Shown here one piece after another: positions 24,842-33,255 of a DNA stretch of 47,295 bases. The stretch comes from Ramlibacter sp. (GTDB taxonomy: Bacteria > Pseudomonadota > Gammaproteobacteria > Burkholderiales > Burkholderiaceae_C). Position 1 is the first letter of the stretch. The number at the start of each line of letters is the position of its first letter. The notes beneath the pieces were generated by a model that did no database searches, was not told the origin of the DNA, and saw only the letters and a list, made by a program, of their open reading frames with translations. Both the position numbers and the translations under genes were made by a program. The DNA lies in NCBI GenBank assembly GCA_029237735.1, contig JAQZBU010000076.1, positions 1 through 47,295 of the forward strand, in the 5' to 3' direction.

Positions 24842-26443
24842 ATGAAACTGTCCCACTATCGCAAACACTTCGCGATCGCCGCGCTGGCCCTGGCCGCCGC
24901 GGCCGGCGCCGGCGCCAAGACGCTGGTCTACTGCTCGGAAGGCAGCCCCGAGAACTTCTACCCCGGTGTCAACACCACCGGCACCTCATTCGACGCCGCG
25001 GAGCCGATCTACAACCGCATCGTCGAGTTCGAGCGCGGCGGGACCAAGGTCGTGCCGGGCCTGGCCGAGAAGTGGGACATTTCCGCGGACGGCAAGGTCT
25101 ACACCTTCCACCTGCGCAAGGGCGTGAAGTGGCACAGCCACCGGGCGTTCAAGCCGACGCGCGACATGAACGCGGACGACGTCATCTTCACGTTCGAGCG
25201 TCAGTGGAAGGAGGCCCACCCCTTCTTCAAGGTGACCAGCTCCAACCATTCCTACTTCAACGACACCGGGCTGGCCAAGCAGCTCAAGTCGGTCGAGAAG
25301 GTCAACGACCAAACCGTCCGCGTCACGCTGGAAAAGCCGGACGCACCGTTCCTGTCGAACCTGGCCATGCCGTTCGCGGCCGTGCAGTCCAAGGAATACG
25401 CCGACGCCATGCTCAAGGCCGGCACGCCCGAGAAGATCGACCAGGAGCCGATCGGCACCGGCCCGTTCTTCCTGGTGCAATACCAGAAGGACGCCGTGAT
25501 CCGTTACAAGGCCTCGCCGACGTACTGGGGCGGAAAGGCGAAGATCGACGACCTCGTGTACTCGATCACGCCGGACGCCTCGGTGCGCTGGGCCAAGCTG
25601 CAAAAGGGCGAGTGCCACGTCATGCCGTACCCGAACCCGGCCGACCTGGACGCTATCAGGAAGGATGCGAAAGTACAGGTGCTGGAGCAGCCTGGCCTGA
25701 ACGTCGGCTATCTTGCCTACAACGTCACCAAGAAGCCGTTCGACGACGTGCGCGTGCGCAAGGCCGTGAGCATGGCAATCAACAAGAAGGCAATCCTCGA
25801 CGGCGTGTTCCTCGGCACCGGCATCGCTGCCAAGAACCCGTTACCGCCTGCGATGTCGGCCTACAACAACGACATCAAGGACGACGTCTTCGATCCCGAA
25901 GCCGCCAAGAAGCTGCTGGCCCAAGCCGGGCATCCGAATGGTTTCGAGACTGACCTGTGGGCCATGCCCGTGCAGCGTCCGTACAACCCAAACGCCAAGC
26001 GCATTGCCGAGCTGATGCAGGCTGACCTCGCCAAGATCGGCGTGAAGGCCGAGATCAAGAGCTTCGAATGGGGCGAGTATCGCAAGCGCATGCAGGCCGG
26101 CGAGCACCAGATGGGCATGTTGGGGTGGACCGGCGACAACGGAGACCCGGATAACTTCCTGGCCGTGCTGCTCGGATGCGAAGCCGCGCGGACCAACGGC
26201 TCAAACGTGGCGAAGTTCTGCCACCCCCAGTTCGAGGAGTTGATCCAGAAGGCAAAGACCGAGACCAAGTCCGCCGAACGCGACAAGCTCTACAAGCAGG
26301 CACAGGTGATCTTCAAGAACGAATCGCCCTGGTTCACGATCGCGCATGCGGTGCAGCTGAAGCCGGTGCGCAAGGAAGTCGTTGATTTCAAGCTGTCGCC
26401 CTTCGGTCGGCACGTGTTCTACGGCGTCGACATCAAGGAGTAG
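24842..26443 (+). CDS. dppA: Periplasmic dipeptide-binding protein DppA
   Basis: 533 residues from ATG 24842, preceded by CAAGGAG. Signal peptide about residues 1-27 (FAIAALALAAAAGAGAK). The mature start KTLVYCSEGSPENFYPGVNT and PGLAEKWDISADGKVYTFHL, then RKGVKWHS, follow the DppA family closely. It delivers dipeptides (or related compounds) to DppBCDF. Placement after the transporter genes is less usual than the dppABCDF order. Its 3' end overlaps the convergent mtnA by 11 bp. Confidence 0.93.
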   Translation: MKLSHYRKHFAIAALALAAAAGAGAKTLVYCSEGSPENFYPGVNTTGTSFDAAEPIYNRIVEFERGGTKVVPGLAEKWDISADGKVYTFHLRKGVKWHSHRAFKPTRDMNADDVIFTFERQWKEAHPFFKVTSSNHSYFNDTGLAKQLKSVEKVNDQTVRVTLEKPDAPFLSNLAMPFAAVQSKEYADAMLKAGTPEKIDQEPIGTGPFFLVQYQKDAVIRYKASPTYWGGKAKIDDLVYSITPDASVRWAKLQKGECHVMPYPNPADLDAIRKDAKVQVLEQPGLNVGYLAYNVTKKPFDDVRVRKAVSMAINKKAILDGVFLGTGIAAKNPLPPAMSAYNNDIKDDVFDPEAAKKLLAQAGHPNGFETDLWAMPVQRPYNPNAKRIAELMQADLAKIGVKAEIKSFEWGEYRKRMQAGEHQMGMLGWTGDNGDPDNFLAVLLGCEAARTNGSNVAKFCHPQFEELIQKAKTETKSAERDKLYKQAQVIFKNESPWFTIAHAVQLKPVRKEVVDFKLSPFGRHVFYGVDIKE

Positions 26444-27494
26444 CCGTCAGCGCGGCCAGCCGTTCCCGGTTCGGTCGATGGATCACGCCGCGCTCGGTGA
26501 TGAGCGCGGTGACCAGCTCCGCCGGAGTCACGTCGAACGCCGGGTTGCGCACCAGGACACCGTCGGCGGCCCACTGCAGGTCGCGAAAGCCGGTGACCTC
26601 TCGGTGCGCGCGTTCCTCAATCGGGATCGCCGCGCCATCGGCAATGGACATGTCGATGGTGGAAATGGGGCAGGCAACGTAGAACGGGATGCCGTGGCGC
26701 TGCGCGAGCACCGCGACCATGTAAGTGCCGATCTTGTTGGCGACATCGCCATTGGCCGCGACGCGGTCGGTGCCGACGATCACCGCGTCGATCTCGCCGC
26801 GGCTCATCATGAACCCGGCCATGTTGTCGGTGATGAGCGTGACCGGGATGCGCTCCTGCACCATCTCCCACGCGGTCAGTCGCGCACCCTGTAGGAACGG
26901 GCGCGTTTCATCGGCGACCACCGAAATGCGCTTGCCCGCTTCCACCGCGGAGCGAATCACACCGAGCGCGGTTCCGTGGCCGGCGGTGGCCAGTGCGCCC
27001 GCATTGCAATGCGTGAGCACGCGCGCGCCGTCAGCCAGCAAGGCCGCACCGTGTTCGCCCATGGCGCGATTCACGCGGATGTCTTCGGCGAGGATCTCAT
27101 GGGCTTCGGCCAGCAGGGCATCGGCCTGCGCCGGCACCGACTGTGACGCGAGCGACTGCCAGCGCGTGCGTATGCGAGCGAGCGCCCAGAACAGGTTGAC
27201 TGCGGTGGGCCGGCTCGCCGCCAGGACCTCGAACGCGCGCTCCATCCGGCCGGTGAAATCCGCAGTGGAGGCATCGCGCTGGCGCAAGGCTTCCAGCGCA
27301 ACGCCGTATGCGGCTGCACAGCCGATGGCGGGCGCGCCGCGCACGACCATCTCGCGAATGCCCTGCGCCACCGCCTCGGCACTGTCATAACGCAGGTACC
27401 TGAACTCGGCGGGCAACACGCGTTGGTCGATCATTTCCAGGTGGCCGTCGCACCAGCGCAGCGTCTCCACCCGCTTGTCTTGCGAGGCTGTCAT
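26433..27494 (-). CDS. mtnA: 5-methylthioribose-1-phosphate isomerase
   Basis: 353 residues from ATG 27494. Family blocks: MVVRGAPAIGCAAAYGVALE, LTHCNAGALATAGHGTALGV with the catalytic cysteine (THCNAG), ADETRPFLQGARLTAWEM, and VGTDRVAANGDVANKIGTY with the catalytic aspartate (GTDR). It isomerises 5-methylthioribose-1-phosphate (or 5-deoxyribose-1-phosphate) to the ribulose form. Start overlaps the aldolase stop (ATGA), so the two are coupled. It is the last gene of a minus-strand run mtnP-aldolase-mtnA and converges on dppA with an 11-bp overlap. Confidence 0.95.
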   Translation of the reverse strand: MTASQDKRVETLRWCDGHLEMIDQRVLPAEFRYLRYDSAEAVAQGIREMVVRGAPAIGCAAAYGVALEALRQRDASTADFTGRMERAFEVLAASRPTAVNLFWALARIRTRWQSLASQSVPAQADALLAEAHEILAEDIRVNRAMGEHGAALLADGARVLTHCNAGALATAGHGTALGVIRSAVEAGKRISVVADETRPFLQGARLTAWEMVQERIPVTLITDNMAGFMMSRGEIDAVIVGTDRVAANGDVANKIGTYMVAVLAQRHGIPFYVACPISTIDMSIADGAAIPIEERAHREVTGFRDLQWAADGVLVRNPAFDVTPAELVTALITERGVIHRPNRERLAALTATP

Positions 27495-28165
27495 GGCCGT
27501 TCCTGCTCCCCGTCGGCACGCTGTCCATAGGTCTTGAATCTTTCCATCACCTCGGCCATCTGCGCGTCGGTCAGATGGCGCGGTTCGGCGATCTGCCGGG
27601 CACGCCAGTACTGCTCGCACAGGCTCTCTACTTCGACACACAGCGCGACGGCATCGGCGAGATCGCGCCCGGTGGTGATCATCCCGTGGTTGGCCAGCAG
27701 GCAGGCGCGACGGTCCTTCAGTGCGGCCAGTGCATGGTCGGACAGCTCCTGCGTGCCGAACAACGCATACGGCGCGCAGCGGATCGTGCTGCCCCCCGCC
27801 GCGGCGATCATGTAATGGAAGGGTGGGACTTCGATGCCGAGGCAGGCCAAGGTCGTCGCGAAGGGCGAATGCACATGCACCACCGCGTGCACATCCGGCC
27901 GGGATGCGAGGATGTCGCGATGGAAGCGCCATTCGCTGGAAGGGTGTCCCGCGCCGATCACGTCGCCGTTCGCCGCGAGCAGGACCATGCCTTGCGCCGT
28001 CAGTTCGCGCGCCGGCACGCCCGAAGGCGTCACCAGGAGGCGCTTGCCGCAGCGCACGCCCACGTTGCCCGAGGTGCCGCGGTTCAGGTTGCGCGCGTCG
28101 AGCTCGAGCGCTGCGCGGACCATGGCCGCGCGCAAGTTCGATTCGTCAGGCGTCGGGTTGCGCAT
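27491..28165 (-). CDS. Class II aldolase of the DHAP shunt (Ald2-like)
   Basis: 224 residues, class II aldolase/adducin family. Metal ligands and acid: HPSSEWRFH (Glu), VVHVHSPFAT (His-x-His) and LLANHGMITTG (His). The NLNRGTSGNVGVR phosphate-binding motif is near residue 30. On its own it resembles L-fuculose-phosphate aldolase, but it sits between mtnP and mtnA. In the published DHAP shunt (MtnP or MtnK, MtnA, Ald2) this aldolase cleaves 5-methylthioribulose-1-phosphate or 5-deoxyribulose-1-phosphate to DHAP plus an aldehyde. The alternative, MtnB dehydratase of the full methionine salvage pathway, belongs to the same superfamily; the lack of mtnC/mtnD nearby favours the aldolase. Confidence 0.82.
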   Translation of the reverse strand: MRNPTPDESNLRAAMVRAALELDARNLNRGTSGNVGVRCGKRLLVTPSGVPARELTAQGMVLLAANGDVIGAGHPSSEWRFHRDILASRPDVHAVVHVHSPFATTLACLGIEVPPFHYMIAAAGGSTIRCAPYALFGTQELSDHALAALKDRRACLLANHGMITTGRDLADAVALCVEVESLCEQYWRARQIAEPRHLTDAQMAEVMERFKTYGQRADGEQERP

Positions 28166-29056
28166 TCACGGCCCCAACACACGGCCGGCCACCGCATCAA
28201 GCCGCGCGATCATGCCCGGGTCGCGCGCCTCGGGCGCCGTGATCAAGGCATGGTCCAGCACGTGGCGGCAAGTGCAAGCGGTCGCGCTGCCATCCCTGGC
28301 GATCATGGGCGCCGCATGGCGCACCAACGAGCGCGCCTTGTCGGCGTTGGCCAGCAGCACCTGGATGATCTGGTTCACGGTGACCGCATCGTGACCCGGA
28401 TGCCAGCAGTCGAAATCGGTGACCATCGCGACGGTGGTGTAGCAGATTTCCGCTTCGCGGGCGAGTTTGGCCTCGGGCATGTTCGTCATGCCGATCACGT
28501 CGCAGCCCCAGCCGCGATACAGCTCGGACTCTGCCAGCGTGGAGAACTGCGGCCCTTCCATCACCAGGTAGGTGCCGCCGCGCACGACCGTGATGCCGGC
28601 CGCGCGCGCCGCCGCTTCGACGTGATCGCCCAGGCGCCGGCAGACCGGGTGGGCCATCGACACATGGGCCACGAGGCCGGTGCCGAAAAAGCTCTTGTTG
28701 CGGTCAAACGTCCGGTCGACGAACTGGTCCACGATGACGAACGTGCCGGGAGGCAGCTCCTCGCGCAAGGAGCCCACGGCACTGACGGAAATCAGGTCGG
28801 TGACGCCGCTGCGCTTGAGCGCGTCGACATTGGCGCGGAAGTTGATCTCGCTGGGAGGGATGCGGTGACCGCGGCCGTGCCGCGGCAGGAACACCATGCG
28901 TTGGCCGTCCAGATCGCCGAACAGCAATTCGTCCGAAGGTTCGCCAAAGGGTGAATCGACCTTCACCCAGCGCTTGCCCGAGAGGCCATCGATGTCGTAG
29001 ACGCCGCTGCCACCCAGTACGCCGATCACCGGCGCGAAAGCAATCCGCGAATTCAT
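28166..29056 (-). CDS. mtnP: 5'-methylthioadenosine phosphorylase
   Basis: 296 residues. GVLGGSGVYDIDGL at the N-terminus, FLPRHGRGHRIPPSEINFRA (phosphate site), SVSAVGSLREELPPG, VMEGPQFSTLAESELYRGWG and GMTNMPEAKLAREAEICY with VTDFDCW; this is the MTA phosphorylase pattern (TNMPEAKLAREAE) and not that of plain PNP. It splits MTA, and probably 5'-deoxyadenosine, with phosphate to adenine and a ribose-1-phosphate. GGGAGG lies seven bases before the ATG. It starts 34 bp after corA and its stop abuts the aldolase start. Confidence 0.94.
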   Translation of the reverse strand: MNSRIAFAPVIGVLGGSGVYDIDGLSGKRWVKVDSPFGEPSDELLFGDLDGQRMVFLPRHGRGHRIPPSEINFRANVDALKRSGVTDLISVSAVGSLREELPPGTFVIVDQFVDRTFDRNKSFFGTGLVAHVSMAHPVCRRLGDHVEAAARAAGITVVRGGTYLVMEGPQFSTLAESELYRGWGCDVIGMTNMPEAKLAREAEICYTTVAMVTDFDCWHPGHDAVTVNQIIQVLLANADKARSLVRHAAPMIARDGSATACTCRHVLDHALITAPEARDPGMIARLDAVAGRVLGP

Positions 29057-29090
29057 CTCGATCCTCCCTTCGCGCTACGCGCCACGGCTT

Positions 29091-30077
29091 TCATCGCAGC
29101 CAGCCTCGCTTCCTGAAGTACCACATCGGCCCCAGCGCGCTGGCGACCATCAGCGCCAGCGCGAACGGATAACCCCAGGTGCGCGACAGCTCCGGCATGT
29201 ATTGGAAGTTCATGCCGTAGATGCTGGCGATCAGCGTCGGCGGCAGCAGCGCAACGCTGGCGACCGAGAAGATCTTGATGATCTTGTTCTGGTTGATGTT
29301 GATGAAACCGACCGTGGCGTCCATCAGGAAGTTGATCTTGTCGAAGAGAAAGGCAGTGTGGTTGTCCAGCGATTCGATGTCGCGCAGGATCTGCCGCGCT
29401 TCCTCGAACTGGCCCGCGTTGAGCATTCGGCTTCGCATCATGAAGCTCACCGCGCGCCGCGTGTCCATCACGTTGCGGCGTATGCGGCCGTTCAAGTCCT
29501 CCTGCCGCGCGATCGCGCCCAGCACTTCACCGGCCAGCGTGTCGGTCACCTCGCCCGCAAGCACCTGGGTGCTGACTTTCTCGAGCTGGTCATAGATGCC
29601 TTCGAGCGTGTCGGCGGAGTACTCGGCATCGGCGTCGAAGAGCTTGAGCAGCACTTCTTTGGCGTCCTCGATCAGCCCCGGCGCGCGGCGCGCGCGCAGC
29701 CGCAGCAGGCGGAACACCGGCACATCTTCGTCGTGGATGGAAAAAAGCACGCCCTTGCTCTTGAGCGCGTCGTTTACCAGGTTCAGGATGAAGGCGACGC
29801 GCACGGAGCGCGGCTCCTCGTCATCGGCGATCAGGAAGTCGCTGCGAATGTGCAGGTCGCCGTTGTCTTCCTCGTAGAAGCGCGCGGACTCCTCGATGTC
29901 CTCGTCCATCGCGTCTTCGGGGATGGAAAGGCCGTAGTACTGCTTGACCCAGCGCTTTTCTTCGAGGGTAGGCGATTCGAGATCCACCCAGATCGGCTGG
30001 AATTTGGAGAGCTCCTCCAGCGACTCGATCTCTTCCTGGAAGAGCCGGCCGTTGGCGAGCGTGAAGATATTGAGCAT
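29091..30077 (-). CDS. corA: CorA-family magnesium/cobalt transporter
   Basis: 328 residues. Long acidic cytoplasmic N-terminal domain (EDAMDEDIEESARFYEEDNG), long helices, then two C-terminal membrane helices. The signature GMN motif is present in ASIYGMNFQYMPEL after helix one. Pentameric CorA moves Mg2+ (also Co2+, Ni2+) across the inner membrane. Encoded 34 bp upstream of mtnP on the same strand, so corA-mtnP-aldolase-mtnA may be one transcript. A leader with three small hairpins precedes it. Confidence 0.94.
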   Translation of the reverse strand: MLNIFTLANGRLFQEEIESLEELSKFQPIWVDLESPTLEEKRWVKQYYGLSIPEDAMDEDIEESARFYEEDNGDLHIRSDFLIADDEEPRSVRVAFILNLVNDALKSKGVLFSIHDEDVPVFRLLRLRARRAPGLIEDAKEVLLKLFDADAEYSADTLEGIYDQLEKVSTQVLAGEVTDTLAGEVLGAIARQEDLNGRIRRNVMDTRRAVSFMMRSRMLNAGQFEEARQILRDIESLDNHTAFLFDKINFLMDATVGFININQNKIIKIFSVASVALLPPTLIASIYGMNFQYMPELSRTWGYPFALALMVASALGPMWYFRKRGWLR

Positions 30078-30168
30078 GGGCTCACTCCCGTGAGTGTTCG
30101 ATTCGGCGTTGTGCAGGTGATGCTTTCAACCCCGAGTCCCGGGCGTTGAAAGCTACCGACTAGGGTAG
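30078..30168 (-). promoter_or_regulatory. Structured leader upstream of corA
   Basis: Three inverted repeats on the minus strand between patatin and corA. CTACC/GGTAG lies at 30153-30168; a 9-bp GCTTTCAAC/GTTGAAAGC stem with an inner CCCG/CGGG lies at 30122-30153; and CACTC/GAGTG lies at 30083-30096. The right arm of the last one includes the GGGAGTGAG ribosome site just before the ATG. This arrangement could allow regulation of corA translation, but I cannot match it to a known magnesium riboswitch. Confidence 0.45.
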
Positions 30169-30208
30169 GTTTCCAAGGAGTGCTCTCCGTGCTGTTGCGA
30201 CCGCGCGA

Positions 30209-31441
30209 TTATGCCGTGGCAAGGGTGGCTTGCACAGACGATTCGGCCAGGAACGCGAGCAATTCCTCCTTGCGCGCATAGGCGTCCTGCTCGCCCAGGG
30301 TAATCAGCGCCTGCACGAACCCGGGCTCGAACAGCAGGTAGCTTGCGAGCGCGCCACCGCCGCCCTTCCGCGCCCCCATTCCGCCCAGCGCCAGCCGCAC
30401 CGACCTGGGCAGTTCGTGGGCGTAGGCCTGGGCCAGTGCGTCAAGCGACTGGGAGGGTTGCACCGAGACCACTTCCACGCTGCGGTAGGGGAGCACGGCG
30501 GCTACTTCGCGGGGCAACTGTTGCAAGGTCCTGGTGACGCGCTGGGCCTGCTCCACGTCGGCCTGCAGAGTGTCGTGGAAGACGCTCGCCATCGCGTGGC
30601 CTGCGATGGCCCCGAGACCAGGCCCTCGTCGATCGGCCTCATTGGCTCCGCCGACCAGGCCCGAGCGCTGGGGCTGGCCGACGCCAACCACCAGGATTTT
30701 GTGAGAGCCCAGGTGGATCGCGGGCGACAGAGGCGAGACCTGGCGCATGGAGCCGTCGCCGAAGAACTCGCGCTGGCCGTCCACCCACAAGGGTGTGGAG
30801 GGAAAGAGGAATGGGATCGCGCTGGAGGCCATCAGGTGCTCGATGGTCAGCGGCTGGAATTCGGACCGCCGACTCGGCCGGTTCCAGGGCTCGTGGTGCG
30901 AATCTCGAGCGGTATGGCAGAAAGTCCAATTGACACCGCTGGAGTAGCTGGAAGCCGTCACGGCCACGGCGTCGATGGAGTTGGCGTGCAGCGACTGCTC
31001 GATCCCCAGGAGAGATACCGCATGGTGCAGCGTGTCCACCAACGGCATGTTGTTCAGGATGGCGCCGTGTTCGCGCGCATGGCGCCACAGTTTCGTCGCC
31101 GCGACCAGGCGGCTGAAGCGCACCCACCGCGAGAGCTGGAGTTCATAAACGTCGGCCGATCGCAGCCGTGCCCAGAATTGTCCGAGCTGCCCGAAAGCTT
31201 CCAGGCCCAGCATGGCCGTCGAGGCGAGGTACGCGACGTTGAGCGCACCGGCGGACGTGCCGATCAGAACCTGGAAGGGGAACGCCGGCATATGCCCGCC
31301 ACGCAGCTTGAGCATGCCGCCCAAGGCCTTGAGCACTCCCACCTGGTAGGCCGTGCGCGCCCCCCCACCCATCAGGACCAGCGCATACACCGGCCGGCTT
31401 GGGCGGGTCAGCCCCGCGTTGATGATCGTGTTCAGGCTCAT
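30209..31441 (-). CDS. Patatin-like phospholipase
   Basis: 410 residues from ATG 31441; starts at 31486 (ATG) or 31504 (GTG) would add 15-21 residues, and none has a clear ribosome site. Patatin elements: oxyanion loop GGGARTAYQVGVLKAL, nucleophile elbow GTSAG, and the aspartate motif, here DGSMR where DG(A/G) is usual. The family has a Ser-Asp dyad and hydrolyses acyl chains from phospholipids or neutral lipids. The C-terminal third is family-specific. No signal peptide, so a cytosolic or peripheral membrane role is likely. It lies about 84 bp downstream of the DUF421 gene on the same strand. Confidence 0.85.
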   Translation of the reverse strand: MSLNTIINAGLTRPSRPVYALVLMGGGARTAYQVGVLKALGGMLKLRGGHMPAFPFQVLIGTSAGALNVAYLASTAMLGLEAFGQLGQFWARLRSADVYELQLSRWVRFSRLVAATKLWRHAREHGAILNNMPLVDTLHHAVSLLGIEQSLHANSIDAVAVTASSYSSGVNWTFCHTARDSHHEPWNRPSRRSEFQPLTIEHLMASSAIPFLFPSTPLWVDGQREFFGDGSMRQVSPLSPAIHLGSHKILVVGVGQPQRSGLVGGANEADRRGPGLGAIAGHAMASVFHDTLQADVEQAQRVTRTLQQLPREVAAVLPYRSVEVVSVQPSQSLDALAQAYAHELPRSVRLALGGMGARKGGGGALASYLLFEPGFVQALITLGEQDAYARKEELLAFLAESSVQATLATA

Positions 31442-31525
31442 GGGCGGCGCGGGAGTCCCCGCGGCCCCGCTCTCCTCTCCAGCCATGGTAGAGCAAGGTG
31501 GCACTGGAGGATATATACGAACAAC

Positions 31526-32056
31526 TCAGCCGGGTGGTACACCCCTTGCGGGGCTCGGGCTGTCCTGCACCTGCCCCTCATGCTGGATGACAGTGATCTC
31601 CCCATCGCTTTCCATGGTGGCGACCTTGACCGCCTCCAGCTTGTCGACGCCGTGCTCGCGCAGCTTGGCCATGATCTCATCGGGGGTGATGTACTCCTTG
31701 CGCATGTTGCGCCGCATCAACTTGCCGTCGCGCACCAGCTCCAGGGGCTTGGCTTCCAGGACGCGGCGCACTGAGCGGAAGCGATAGGCGAGCCGGTCCA
31801 GGCCCCAGTTCCAGGCGGCGATCGTCCCCACCAGGATCATCCCGTCGGTGATCGATTCGTAGCCGCCGGACATCGCGTTTTGCGCTGCGTCCGCGATCAC
31901 GACCAGCAGCAGCACGTCGGCGATCCCGATGGAGCCGATGTCGCGCCGAAGCACGAAGCGCAGCAGGAGAAACAGGAACCAGTACATCACCGTGCCCCGC
32001 AGCACCAGTTCCAGGGGGTCGACGGTGATCTCGAACAGCGACGCCAGATCAAGCAT
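31526..32056 (-). CDS. DUF421 (YetF-like) membrane protein
   Basis: 176 residues. N-terminal half has three hydrophobic helices (about residues 18-36, 42-60 and 70-88) including LVLRGTVMYWFLFLLLRFVL and IADVLLLVVIADAAQNAMSG. The C-terminal half is the small soluble domain (LVRDGKLMRRNMRKEYITPD, EIMAKLREHGVDKLEAVKVA, TMESDGEITVI), all typical of DUF421/YetF proteins. Function in general unknown. Its start overlaps the isochorismatase-like gene end by 8 bp, suggesting co-expression. Confidence 0.88.
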   Translation of the reverse strand: MLDLASLFEITVDPLELVLRGTVMYWFLFLLLRFVLRRDIGSIGIADVLLLVVIADAAQNAMSGGYESITDGMILVGTIAAWNWGLDRLAYRFRSVRRVLEAKPLELVRDGKLMRRNMRKEYITPDEIMAKLREHGVDKLEAVKVATMESDGEITVIQHEGQVQDSPSPARGVPPG

Positions 32057-32669
32057 GCGCGGCCTTCCGGGTCTTGCGCCGGGCCGCGGGGGCTGACCAG
32101 GGCCGCGTATCGCATTTCAGGACCGTGGCCATGAATTCCAGGCTGGCGGCCTTGGCCGTGCTCGACTCGGCGGCCGTGCAGTCCGCAGGCACCCAGGTGG
32201 CGAATTCGCGAAGGAACGCGTCGCCGGCGGTGAGCTGCACGCACATGTCCGTCGCAAGGCCGCAGATGACGAGCTCGCGCGCCTGCATCTCGGTCAGCAA
32301 CAACTCCAGGGGGGAGGCATAGAACGCTGAATGCCGGGGCTTGAGGATGGTGAGGTCGCCGGCTTGCGGATAAATCAGCCGGGCGATCTCGCCCGGCGGT
32401 CCGTCCATGCCCAGGCACGCCGACACCAGGCTGTGAAAATCGGACTGCCACACCCCATAGTTATCGTTGGCGTAGATCGTCGTTACGCCTTCGCCGGTCA
32501 GGCGCTCCTTCAGCCCGGCGGTGGCCCGGGCCGCCGCAACGGCCGGCGCCGCCAGTTTCTCCCCCCCGGGGAAGTCCAGGGGGTTGATAAAGTCGACCAG
32601 CAACAGGACGCGCTTGCTACGCCGCAGGCGCGCTGGGCGCAGGCTGTTCGAGGGCAGGGCGGCGTGCAT
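32049..32669 (-). CDS. Isochorismatase-family cysteine hydrolase
   Basis: 206 residues from ATG 32669. The catalytic triad is visible: Asp in LLLVDFINP, Lys in LKPRHSAFYASPL, and Cys in ICGLATDMCVQLTA. Members hydrolyse amides or vinyl ethers (nicotinamidase, isochorismatase, biuret and N-carbamoyl hydrolases); the substrate here cannot be deduced. No biosynthetic neighbours point to isochorismate. A basic C-terminal tail (AARRKTRKAAHA) overlaps the downstream DUF421 start. Confidence 0.87.
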   Translation of the reverse strand: MHAALPSNSLRPARLRRSKRVLLLVDFINPLDFPGGEKLAAPAVAAARATAGLKERLTGEGVTTIYANDNYGVWQSDFHSLVSACLGMDGPPGEIARLIYPQAGDLTILKPRHSAFYASPLELLLTEMQARELVICGLATDMCVQLTAGDAFLREFATWVPADCTAAESSTAKAASLEFMATVLKCDTRPWSAPAARRKTRKAAHA

Positions 32670-32847
32670 CGGCCTATTCTGGGAGCACTCAGCGGCAGCG
32701 CGGGCCGTCCAACGCCGGACAGCTGGTGCAGGACATGTCCTACAAATGGCCGCCGGGATGTCCGACACAGCAATAACTTGGGGCCACCTAAATTGGAATG
32801 GTCATCCCCGGCGGCCGACGTGCCGGGGCGCCCCCAAGGAGTTTTTC

Positions 32848-33039
32848 ATGATCCAGCTCGCGACCGATCCGACCGCCAGCCGAACGAGCTACCGCCCGCA
32901 GAGCGACGACGGCAAAGCCCAGTCGGCCAGTGCGCAACGCGGCCGCAGCGGCCACGCGTGGCCTTTCCTCAGCCGACAGCCGATCCGGCCAGCCCGCCAG
33001 GAGGGCGAAAAGCCCACGCCCAGCGATAGCGGCAGCTGA
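32848..33039 (+). CDS. Small hydrophilic protein, unknown
   Basis: 63 residues. The ATG at 32848 has a good AAGGAG site seven bases upstream (CCAAGGAGTTTTTC), the main reason to call it. Composition is polar and Ser/Arg/Gln-rich, with no hydrophobic segment or known motif. It lies 38 bp ahead of a second tiny gene and before a strong terminator, so both may share one short transcript. The larger frame upstream of the ATG is not supported. Confidence 0.5.
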   Translation: MIQLATDPTASRTSYRPQSDDGKAQSASAQRGRSGHAWPFLSRQPIRPARQEGEKPTPSDSGS

Positions 33040-33076
33040 GACGCCGAACGCCGATAACGACATTACGGAGCACAAC

Positions 33077-33247
33077 ATGTCCCTAGACACGAAGTCCACC
33101 AACCGCTACATCGAGACACCGCGCGACAAGCCGGTGAGCGAGCGCACCGAGCACGCGAACCACGAGCGCCCAGGCGCCAAAGCGCACCCGAGCGCTCGCG
33201 GCTGGAACCACCCGATCAACCCGGTCATCGCTTGGCGCATGCGCTAA
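33077..33247 (+). CDS. Small basic protein, unknown
   Basis: 56 residues from ATG 33077 with ACGGAG seven bases upstream. Very hydrophilic and His/Arg/Pro-rich (YIETPRDKPVSERTEHANHE), ending GWNHPINPVIAWRMR. Directly followed by a strong terminator, which supports a real transcript end here. No family recognised. Confidence 0.5.
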   Translation: MSLDTKSTNRYIETPRDKPVSERTEHANHERPGAKAHPSARGWNHPINPVIAWRMR

Positions 33248-33255
33248 GCCCTGAT

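Noticed and set aside
27491..28165. Annotating the class II aldolase as fuculose-phosphate aldolase or MtnB
   Set aside because: Gene context with mtnP and mtnA and the absence of mtnCD favour the DHAP-shunt aldolase; no fucose genes are near.
30078..30168. Naming the corA leader a known Mg2+ or Mn2+ riboswitch
   Set aside because: The hairpins are clear but I cannot match conserved loop sequences of the M-box or yybP-ykoY classes.
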